Below, piece by piece: positions 53,263 to 64,000 of a stretch of DNA of 64,000 nt (positions are counted from its first letter, which is position 1; each line of letters starts with the position of its first letter). The stretch spans positions 620,001 to 684,000 of the forward strand of contig NZ_FNKO01000001.1 in the NCBI RefSeq assembly GCF_900100925.1. Direction: 5' to 3'. The DNA comes from Actinopolyspora saharensis (GTDB taxonomy: Bacteria > Actinomycetota > Actinomycetes > Mycobacteriales > Pseudonocardiaceae). The notes below the pieces were generated by a model. The model made no database searches. It was not told where the DNA came from and saw only the letters and a list, made by a program, of their open reading frames with translations. A program made the position numbers and the translations under genes.

Positions 53263-56200
53263 CTAGGCCTCGCAGCAGAGCCGGCGCGCCCACTCGGGTT
53301 CGTGCCACCACAGCGCGGGGTCGCGTTCGGCCGCGGCGGTGCGGGTCCCGCGCACGAGCGGGGGGTCGGCCGGGGTCTGTGGTTGGGTGAAGGGGCGCAT
53401 CAGGTGTTCGGGGGTGTGCACCACTCCGCCACGGACGACCTTGTGCACCGCTGCCGCGGCGGTGATGTCGGCCAGCGGATTGCCGGACACCAGCGCCAGG
53501 TCGGCGTAGGCACCGGGGCGGATCTCGCCGAGCTCGCCGTCCAGTCCGAGCCAGCGGGCCGGATTGCGGGTGGCGATGATCAGCGCCTCCCGCGGGGTGA
53601 AGCCGTACCGGACCATGGCGCGCATGTTCATGTGCAGCGAGACGGCGACGTTGTCCAGCGGCGCGTCCGTGCCTGCGATGACGTGGCCGCCGCCGCGGTG
53701 GATGCGCAGCAGCATGTCCACCTTGTTCGCCAGCTCGTGGCGCTGCGCCTCGCCCTCTGGGCCGGATGCCTGCTCGGCTTGCGCGCGCAGTCGCTCGTGC
53801 TCCCACGGGGGAAACAGCACTCTGGTGCGCCGGTCCTCGACGAGGGAGCGATCGAACGCGTACAGCGCTGTGGAGGTGAACAGCGTGGGGGTGATCGACA
53901 TGCCGCTGTGGACGAACAGCTGGATCGCATCGTCGTAGGAGTGGCCGAGTTCGGTGACGGTGTGGGAGTAGCCGAGGCGGTTGGTCGCGCCGGTGTGCTC
54001 CATCCCGTCCATGCCGATGTCGGCGGCCGGGTAGGCGTAGTGCGAGCTCAGCGGCAGCCCTTTCCGGTGCGCCAGGCGCACGGCCTGCTGCTGCAGGTCA
54101 ACGGGCAGCCGCACGTAGGTTTTGACCATGTCGTAGTCCAGCGCGAAGGCGCGCTCCATCTCCCGCTGGAGTTGTTCGGCGCTGAGGGTCGGCCGCATGA
54201 AGTCGTAGTAGATCCGGCTGCCGTCGATGGCCTCCCCGGTGGCGTAGTAGCGGGGTCCGACGCGGTCTCCGGAGGTCAGCGCTTCGCGGGTTTCCTGCAT
54301 CTGGTACGCGGGATCGCCCGGTGAGCGGGTGGTGGTGATGCCGTAGGCCAGCCACGTCCGCCCCTGCCGGTCTCCCCACTGCCGTCCGCGCAGGTGCCAG
54401 TGGTTGTGCGCGTCGATCAGCCCGGGGATCGCGGTCAGGTCCCGCGCGTCGACGGTGGGGCGCTGCGCGCGGTGCGGCCGCACGGCGGCGATGCGGTCTC
54501 CTGCCAGGACGATGTCGACGTCGCGCTGCATCGTCTCGGTGTGCCCGTCCCACAGGGCCCCGACCCGCACCACCTGGTGCTGCTCGGTGCGTGCCGGTTG
54601 CCACGACAGGCGCAGCGGGACGTCGGAGACCTCGCCGGTGTCGATGTGTACCGAGCGCAGGTTTCCGCCGTTGAGAAACAGCAGGTGCTCGGGGTCCTTC
54701 CAGGACGGCGAGTCGGTCACTTCGCCGGTCACCCGCCGCGGTTGGCCGGTGAACCGGCCCGCTGCGTCGACCGGGACCACCCAGGCCTGCGACTCCACCG
54801 AGAACGCGAGGTGCGTCCCGTCCGGGGACCACACGGGTCCGTCGTCGCCCCGGGTGCTGATCGACCGGGAGGGCAGTACTTCGGTGTAGTCGAGGGTGTC
54901 GTTGTCCAGGTCGACCCGCAGCACTTGGCTGGTTCCCTCGCGGAAGCGTTCGCCGTACGGCTTCACCGCGGCCAGCACCAGCACGCGGCCGTCCGGGGAC
55001 CAGTCCGGCCGTCCTGGCAGGAACAGCGGTGGGGTGACCTGCCGGGTGTGCCCGGTCGCGAGCTCGACCACCCAGGTCGCCCCGTCCTGGTCCTGGTAGG
55101 CGATGCGTTGCCCGTCCGGCGCGAAGCGGGGGGTGAGCTGAGCCCCGTTGAGGCCGGTGATCCTGCGTTCGGTGCCGGAGTCCAGTTCGTGCAGCCACAG
55201 CTCGGCCGTGCCCGTTCGATCCGAGGTGTAGACGATTCGGCGCCCGTCGGGGGAGAAGTCCGGGTCGGAGGCGAAGTAGCCGTCGGCGACGATCCTGCGG
55301 GGGCGTTCGCCGATGGTCATCAGCCACAGCGCGTTGAGCGCGCGGAACGCGATCCGGTTGCCCTCGGGCGAGCAGACCGGACTGGCGATGCCGGTGACCT
55401 TCGGGCCGCGTATCCCGGGGCGGCGTTGCCGGTACGCGCGGTGGGTCAGCACCGGGACGGTCGCTGTGAAGGGCACGTCGGTGGCCGCGCGGGTGAGTCG
55501 GCGCTTGCGCACGTGGCCGTCGGCGGTGTAGAGCAGTTCGTCGGGGGACAGCCAGCGCGGTGCGAACCCGAACACGTCCTCGTCGTCGGTGATCGCGTGC
55601 TGGTCGACCACCAGCTCGGATCGCGTGTCGGTTCGTCGCACGTAGCTCAGCCTCGTCCCGTCCGGGGAGAGGCTCGGCCCGAACAGCGTGCTCGCCGGGT
55701 CGGTTTCGACGAGGCGGCGCACGGTTCCGTCGGCGAGGTTCACCCGTTCGATGGTGGTCCCGTCCGCGAGGTAGACGACGGCGCTGCCGTCCGGCGACCA
55801 GCTCGGCATCGCGGTTTTCGTCCGGTCGGTGGCGAGGGGGGTGATCCGGCCGCTGGCGACGGTGAGCGTGTAGAGCCGGTAGCCGTGCCCGTCCCGGTCG
55901 GAGCTGAACACGACGTGTCGGCCGTTGGGGGAGAACCGGGGTTCGCGGTGGTCGTGCGGACCGCGGGTGAGTTGGCGCAGCGTGGAGTCGTGCGTGTCGA
56001 GCAGCCACAGGTGGAAGTTGCCGTCCCGGTAGGACTGGAACACCACGCTGCGGCCGTCCGGCGACCAGTCCGGCTGGGTGGCGTCCTGGAGCGGTCCGGT
56101 GAGCTTGCGGGCCGTTCCCCCGGTGGCCGGCAGCAGCCAGATGGCGTTGACCAGGTCGATGGCGATCCGCGTGCCGTCCGGGGAGGGTGCGGCGCAGATG

Positions 56201-56391
56201 TTGGTGCCCGCGGTGAGTCGGATGTGCTCGGAGTCGGCGTCGGTCGGTTCCGCCGCGGCCGCCTCGGCCAGCTCGTCGGGGGAGGTGAGCGTGAAGGCCG
56301 CTGCCGCGCCCGTGCCCACCTGCAGTGCTTGCCTCCGGGTGAACGTGTCGGGTCTGCCGTGATCCGGGTTGCCGGTGTCCGTGGTGTTCAT
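53263..56391 (-). CDS. Tat-exported TolB-propeller/amidohydrolase fusion
   Basis: 1042 residues. A twin-arginine signal (TFTRRQALQVG) leads a long series of TolB/PD40 beta-propeller repeats, about residues 55-640, each with a WSPDG or FSPDG turn. After that comes an amidohydrolase-superfamily metal barrel: DAHNHWH near 680, KTYVR with the likely bridging Lys, SSHYAYP, and the catalytic Asp in AGTDAPLDN. This is the architecture of exported imidazolonepropionase/prolidase-like proteins. It probably hydrolyses a cyclic amide, peptide or lactone outside the membrane, with the propeller for binding. The ATG at 56391 follows GGAGCG. Confidence 0.88.
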   Translation of the reverse strand: MNTTDTGNPDHGRPDTFTRRQALQVGTGAAAAFTLTSPDELAEAAAAEPTDADSEHIRLTAGTNICAAPSPDGTRIAIDLVNAIWLLPATGGTARKLTGPLQDATQPDWSPDGRSVVFQSYRDGNFHLWLLDTHDSTLRQLTRGPHDHREPRFSPNGRHVVFSSDRDGHGYRLYTLTVASGRITPLATDRTKTAMPSWSPDGSAVVYLADGTTIERVNLADGTVRRLVETDPASTLFGPSLSPDGTRLSYVRRTDTRSELVVDQHAITDDEDVFGFAPRWLSPDELLYTADGHVRKRRLTRAATDVPFTATVPVLTHRAYRQRRPGIRGPKVTGIASPVCSPEGNRIAFRALNALWLMTIGERPRRIVADGYFASDPDFSPDGRRIVYTSDRTGTAELWLHELDSGTERRITGLNGAQLTPRFAPDGQRIAYQDQDGATWVVELATGHTRQVTPPLFLPGRPDWSPDGRVLVLAAVKPYGERFREGTSQVLRVDLDNDTLDYTEVLPSRSISTRGDDGPVWSPDGTHLAFSVESQAWVVPVDAAGRFTGQPRRVTGEVTDSPSWKDPEHLLFLNGGNLRSVHIDTGEVSDVPLRLSWQPARTEQHQVVRVGALWDGHTETMQRDVDIVLAGDRIAAVRPHRAQRPTVDARDLTAIPGLIDAHNHWHLRGRQWGDRQGRTWLAYGITTTRSPGDPAYQMQETREALTSGDRVGPRYYATGEAIDGSRIYYDFMRPTLSAEQLQREMERAFALDYDMVKTYVRLPVDLQQQAVRLAHRKGLPLSSHYAYPAADIGMDGMEHTGATNRLGYSHTVTELGHSYDDAIQLFVHSGMSITPTLFTSTALYAFDRSLVEDRRTRVLFPPWEHERLRAQAEQASGPEGEAQRHELANKVDMLLRIHRGGGHVIAGTDAPLDNVAVSLHMNMRAMVRYGFTPREALIIATRNPARWLGLDGELGEIRPGAYADLALVSGNPLADITAAAAVHKVVRGGVVHTPEHLMRPFTQPQTPADPPLVRGTRTAAAERDPALWWHEPEWARRLCCEA

Positions 56392-56853
56392 GAGCGCTCC
56401 AGGTGCCTGTCGACACTGCCGTGTCGACTTTTCCTACCGGCCGCATCCTGCGGGTTCAACGACCATCGGAGGGATGTTCGGCAGTCGAAGCGCTGTCGAT
56501 TCCTCTCGTGCGGAATCGCGTGCGTCGAGTTCGGGGGCTGAACCACCGGCGGGGATTCCTGCGGGTGTTGATGCAGGTCGGCCCGCGTCGAGGACGCGTC
56601 GTGGGAATCACCCGTGCGGATTCCGGCAGGGCGGAATCCGCGACGCGCCGGTGCTTTTCCGCGTGGGGAGATTCCTCGCGGTGCGGGGTTTTCGTCGTAT
56701 TCGACAGCGCGGCTACTTCTCGTCGATTCCGGCAGCGGAGCGATCCTGGTGAACGGCGGGAGCGCTGCGGGTGTCCGTCGCGGTGACGGGGCCGGCGTGC
56801 GGGTGCGGTGCTGTCCGCTGTGGTCACCCGCGTGCTGCGCCCCGCCCGCGTCA
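56392..56853. other. Intergenic stretch
   Basis: About 460 bases. It carries the promoter of the amidohydrolase gene at its left side; I see no gene, RNA or clear hairpin elsewhere. Confidence 0.45.
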
Positions 56854-57447
56854 TCACGCCTGCGTCGCGGTGTTGCGCGCGGCCGCGGGCAGTTCGCTGT
56901 CGGGGGCTGCCGGCCAGCGTCGTGCGTCGGGGCCGAGGGCGCGGAGCTGGTGGACCTGTTGCAAGCACCAGGGGGAGAGCTCGGCGAGCTCGTCGGTCGC
57001 GGCGGTTTCGGCGAACTCGTCCCAGGGGGTCCACTGGAAGGCCTCGACCTCGGTGGGGTCGGGGTGCGGCACGGCCCGGGTGCGAGCGCGCAGCACCGGG
57101 CACATCTCGTTTTCCACGGTGCCGTTGTCCATGACGGCGCGGTAGCGGAACGTGGGCAGGATCAGTTCGACGGCCTCGACGGCCAGTCCCAGTTCCTCGT
57201 GCAGGCGACGCGTGACGGCCGTGGTGAGGGCTTCGCCGGGGGCGGGATGTCCGCAGCAGGAGTTGGTCCACACCCCGGGCCAGGTGGTTTTGCTCGCCGC
57301 GCGGCGGGTCAGCAGGAGTTGGTTGTCCCCGTCGATGACGTAGCAGGAGAAGGCCAGGTGCAGTGGGGTGTGCTCGTGGTGCACGGTGGCCTTGTCGGCG
57401 ACGCCGGTGGCCTGGCCGGACTCGTCGAGCAGGACGACTTCTTCCAC
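56854..57447 (-). CDS. idi: Isopentenyl-diphosphate delta-isomerase, type I
   Basis: 197 residues. The Nudix-related type I IPP isomerase motifs are present: the catalytic Cys65 in TNSCCGHP, the RLHEELGL segment and the catalytic Glu in ENEMCP. It converts IPP to DMAPP, the primer for prenyl chains. The start is GTG at 57447, six bases after AAGGAA. It is transcribed away from the encapsulin/terpene synthase operon across 292 bases, so it most likely supports that pathway. Confidence 0.94.
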   Translation of the reverse strand: MEEVVLLDESGQATGVADKATVHHEHTPLHLAFSCYVIDGDNQLLLTRRAASKTTWPGVWTNSCCGHPAPGEALTTAVTRRLHEELGLAVEAVELILPTFRYRAVMDNGTVENEMCPVLRARTRAVPHPDPTEVEAFQWTPWDEFAETAATDELAELSPWCLQQVHQLRALGPDARRWPAAPDSELPAAARNTATQA

Positions 57448-57739
57448 TGGGGTTCCTTCCTGGCGCGCGGGTGAACGCGCTCATCGTGGCGTTGGTGCCG
57501 GGGTGTGTCGAGCACTGGGCTGCGAGTGTGATTATCCGAATACGACTTGTGTTAGTCCATTTTGATCAACTAGCTTACTCCACTGGATGGCTGGTGATCA
57601 TCTGTCTGGGTGGTCGTCGGCTGTCGTCCTCCGCCGGGGAGGAGCATGTTTGGAATCTGCTGGGGTGAGTTCGCTACGCGGAACCGACTGATCCGACCGG
57701 ACGGACGGGAATGCGTGACATGCGTCGGATTGGTGGTAC
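57448..57739. promoter_or_regulatory. Divergent promoter region, idi / encapsulin operon
   Basis: About 290 bases, with an AT-rich core near 57520-57610 that is unusual in this DNA. TTGATCAA at 57562-57569 is a perfect palindrome, and a second TGATCA occurs at 57595-57600. Both divergent transcription units probably start here; no specific regulator can be named. Confidence 0.5.
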
Positions 57740-61521
<3,782 letters not shown>

Positions 61522-61582
61522 GCGAAGAGCCCCGTTTTTCCCGTTCTTGCTTCCCGCCCCGACACACGATGGGTGATTCCAC

Positions 61583-62995
61583 ATGACCGACAGCGCGCCG
61601 GAGACGGCGTCGTCCGCAGCTCACGACGCTCAGCAGCAGCTCAGCCTGGGTACCGGGGCAGCGCGCAACCTGGCGACGACGACGAAGACGCCGCCGCAGA
61701 TGCAGTCGATCAGCCCGCGGTGGCTGCTGCGCATGCTGCCCTGGACCGAGACCACCAGCGGTTCCTACCGGGTCAACCGCAGGTTGACCTACGAGCTCGG
61801 CGACGGGCGGTTGACGTTCTCCAACACCGGTGACCAGGTCCGCGTGCTGCCGCCGGAACTGCGCGAGATCGCCTCCCTGCGCGAGCTCGACGACGAGGCG
61901 GTGCTGACCGCGCTGGCCGACAGCTTCACCCAGCACCACTACGCCGCGGGCGAGAACATCACCACCGCGGGCCAGCCCGCCGACGCGTTGCTGCTGCTGG
62001 CCCACGGCAAGGTCAACACCCGCACCCCGGGGCCCTACGGGGAGGAGGCCTCGCGGGACGTGCTCGCCGACGGCGAGTACTTCGGCGAGCAGGTGCTGCT
62101 CGGCGGGCAGGAGGCCTGGCCGGTCACGGCCACCGCGCTGACCCCGTGCATCGTGCTGAGCCTGTCCCGCCGTGCCGTGAACGAGCTCGCCGAGCGCTCC
62201 GAGTCGCTGCGCACCCACCTGGATCAGGTGCGCGGCCGCGCCCGGCCCGAGCACAACAAGCACGGCGAGGCGGTCATGCGGCTGTCCGCCGGGCACGACG
62301 GCGAGCTCGAGCTGCCCGGCACGTTCGCCGACTACGATCTCAACCCCCGCGAGTACGAGCTCAGCGTCGCCCAGACGATCCTGCGCGTGCACACCCGGGT
62401 CAACGACCTGTACAGCCAGCCGATGAACCAGCTCGACCAGCAGTTGCGGCTGACGGTGGAGGAGCTGCGCGAGCAGCAGGAGTCGGACCTGGTCAACAAT
62501 CGCGAGTTCGGGCTGCTGCACAACGCCGATCTGCGGCAGCGTCTCCAGACCACCGGTGGTCCGCCCGGGCCGGGGGATCTCGACGAGCTGCTGTCCCGGC
62601 GGCGCAGGTCCGAGTTCTTCCTCGCCCACCCGCGCACCATCGCCGCGTTCGGCCGCGAGTGCAACCGCCTGGGGGTCTACCCGGACAGCCTCGACGTGGA
62701 CGGCACCCGGGTGATCGGCTGGCGCGGTGTTCCGCTGCTGCCCTGCAACAAGATCCCCATCAGCGCGGCCAACACCAGCTCGATCCTGGTCATGCGCACC
62801 GGTGAGGACCACCAGGGCGTGGTCGGGCTGCACCAGACCGGCATCCCCGACGAGTACGCTGCCAGCCTGAACGTGCGGTTCATGGGCATCGATTCAAGGG
62901 CCGTCACGTCGTACCTGGTCAGCGCGTACTACTCCGCCGCCGTGCTCACCCCGGATGCGCTCGGTGTGCTGGAGAACGTCGAGATCGCCCGCTGA
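61583..62995 (+). CDS. Family 2B encapsulin shell protein, copy 2
   Basis: 470 residues, clearly paralogous to copy 1 over its whole length ([56 protein letters not shown]). The cyclic-nucleotide-binding-like insertion keeps FGEQVLL, where copy 1 has FGGQVLA. The core segment after LDELLS differs, with an Arg-rich RRRRS. Two shell genes around one cyclase suggest a mixed, two-component capsid. The ATG has GGGTGA upstream; the gap to the cyclase gene is 61 bases. Confidence 0.92.
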   Translation: MTDSAPETASSAAHDAQQQLSLGTGAARNLATTTKTPPQMQSISPRWLLRMLPWTETTSGSYRVNRRLTYELGDGRLTFSNTGDQVRVLPPELREIASLRELDDEAVLTALADSFTQHHYAAGENITTAGQPADALLLLAHGKVNTRTPGPYGEEASRDVLADGEYFGEQVLLGGQEAWPVTATALTPCIVLSLSRRAVNELAERSESLRTHLDQVRGRARPEHNKHGEAVMRLSAGHDGELELPGTFADYDLNPREYELSVAQTILRVHTRVNDLYSQPMNQLDQQLRLTVEELREQQESDLVNNREFGLLHNADLRQRLQTTGGPPGPGDLDELLSRRRRSEFFLAHPRTIAAFGRECNRLGVYPDSLDVDGTRVIGWRGVPLLPCNKIPISAANTSSILVMRTGEDHQGVVGLHQTGIPDEYAASLNVRFMGIDSRAVTSYLVSAYYSAAVLTPDALGVLENVEIAR

Positions 62996-63008
62996 AAGGA
63001 GCACGGAC

Positions 63009-64000
63009 ATGGCCAGCCCCGATGTGCTCCCGCACGACGTCCCGGTCCAGGAGGCCTATCGCGCCCTGGATCTCGCGCGTGGTCGGGTCGATCCGGCGTT
63101 GCGGTCGGCTCTGGACACGTTGCCCGAGGACATGCGCCACATCGCTCGGTACCAGTTCGGCTGGATCGACGAGCACGGCAACTCCAGCGATGGTTCCGGC
63201 GGCAAGGCGCTGCGTCCCGCGCTGGCGCTGCTGGCCGCCGAGGCGGTCGGTGGCACGGTCGAGGAGGCGTTGCCCGCCGCGGTGGCCGTCGAGCTCGTGC
63301 ACAACTTCTCGCTGCTGCACGACGACGTCATCGACACCGACGCCACGCGTCGCCACCGTCCCACGGCCTGGACCGTGTTCGGGGCCAGCGCGGCGATCCT
63401 GGCCGGTGACGCCCTGCTGTCGCTGGCGTCCGAAGTGCTCGCCGACAGCGGGAACTCGGCCGCGCTGCCCGGGCTGCGGCTGCTGAACTCCACCGTCCAG
63501 GAGCTGATCCAGGGCCAGGTCACGGATCTGGCCTTCGAGCAGCGCAGCGATGTGGACGTCGCCGAGTGCCAACGCATGGCCGAGGCCAAGACCGCGGCGC
63601 TGCTGGCGAGCTCCTGCGAGCTCGGTGCCCTGTTCGCCGGTGCCGATGAGCAGCGGAGCGGGCACCTGCGCCGCTTCGGGCACGATCTCGGGCTGGCCTT
63701 CCAGCACGTCGACGACCTGCTCGGCATCTGGGGCGATCCCGCGGTCACGGGCAAGTCCGCCTACTCCGACCTGCACGCCCGCAAGAAGACCCTGCCGGTG
63801 GTGTTCGCGCTGAACTCGGGCAGTTCCGCCGGGCAGCGGCTGGCCGAGCACTACCACCAGCCGCCGACCTCGGAGTCGGATCTGACCGGCACCGCCGAGC
63901 TCGTCGACGCCGCCGGTGGGCGGGAGTGGAGTCACGCCCGCACCGACCAGCTGCTCGCCCAGGCCCTGGAGCAGCTCGAGGCGGCGGGGCTGACCGCCCG
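63009..64000 (+). CDS. Polyprenyl diphosphate synthase, partial
   Basis: About 330 residues are visible; the end lies beyond the window. The first Asp-rich motif begins at Asp105 (LLHDDVIDTD), the second at Asp235 (QHVDDLLGIWGD), and GGKALRP binds the homoallylic diphosphate. Phe lies five residues before the first Asp-rich motif, compatible with a short C15-C20 product. It starts 13 bases after encapsulin copy 2, with AAAGGAG eight bases upstream. It would supply farnesyl diphosphate (or geranylgeranyl diphosphate) for the encapsulated cyclase. Confidence 0.92.
   Translation, partial: MASPDVLPHDVPVQEAYRALDLARGRVDPALRSALDTLPEDMRHIARYQFGWIDEHGNSSDGSGGKALRPALALLAAEAVGGTVEEALPAAVAVELVHNFSLLHDDVIDTDATRRHRPTAWTVFGASAAILAGDALLSLASEVLADSGNSAALPGLRLLNSTVQELIQGQVTDLAFEQRSDVDVAECQRMAEAKTAALLASSCELGALFAGADEQRSGHLRRFGHDLGLAFQHVDDLLGIWGDPAVTGKSAYSDLHARKKTLPVVFALNSGSSAGQRLAEHYHQPPTSESDLTGTAELVDAAGGREWSHARTDQLLAQALEQLEAAGLTA

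Overview
This is high-GC actinomycete DNA. Nearly every gene shows strong G/C bias at third codon positions, many genes start with GTG (a few with TTG), and several exported proteins carry twin-arginine signals. The family content (geosmin synthase, family 2B encapsulins, a Mas-like polyketide synthase, a deazaflavin-type nitroreductase, a MSMEG_6728-family protein, a calerythrin-like EF-hand protein) suggests a filamentous actinomycete, perhaps Pseudonocardiales such as Saccharopolyspora or Actinopolyspora. That placement is inference.

Layout. 1-9123 (minus strand): an operon resembling polyunsaturated fatty acid (Pfa) synthases, coding a Tat-targeted EF-hand protein, a PfaD-type enoyl reductase, a KS-AT-ACP-KR synthase and a hotdog dehydratase protein cut by the window edge. 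9913-17436 (plus): a GH31 glycosidase, a three-part TRAP transporter, an AraC regulator and a true ACC deaminase. 17554-23756: a LysR regulator with a CoA-transferase, a CitE-like lyase, a divergent CitMHS transporter and a glycerol dehydrogenase-like enzyme. 24213-30609: a TetR/hydrolase pair, then a GbsR-type regulator divergent from a GMC oxidoreductase, aldehyde dehydrogenase and M20 hydrolase, with palindromic operators visible in both intergenic regions.

30950-40730 is a mixed accessory region: a Tat-exported phosphoesterase, an IS5-type insertion sequence joining fragments of two unrelated genes, a MSMEG_6728-family protein, htpG, small secreted or unknown proteins, an exported CHAP-type amidase and a deazaflavin-type reductase. 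40848-48839 holds a 2105-residue reducing PKS, a geranylgeranyl-reductase-like flavoprotein and a small unknown protein. It is followed by a terminator hairpin and a possible group II intron remnant. A P450, a PL3 pectate lyase, a small unknown protein and a large Tat-exported TolB-propeller/amidohydrolase fusion fill 49763-56391.

56854-64000 is the most striking part: IPP isomerase, divergent from encapsulin shell 1, bifunctional geosmin synthase, encapsulin shell 2 and a polyprenyl diphosphate synthase. Together they would make isoprenyl diphosphates and feed them to a terpene cyclase inside a two-component protein shell. No tRNA, rRNA or CRISPR array was recognised.
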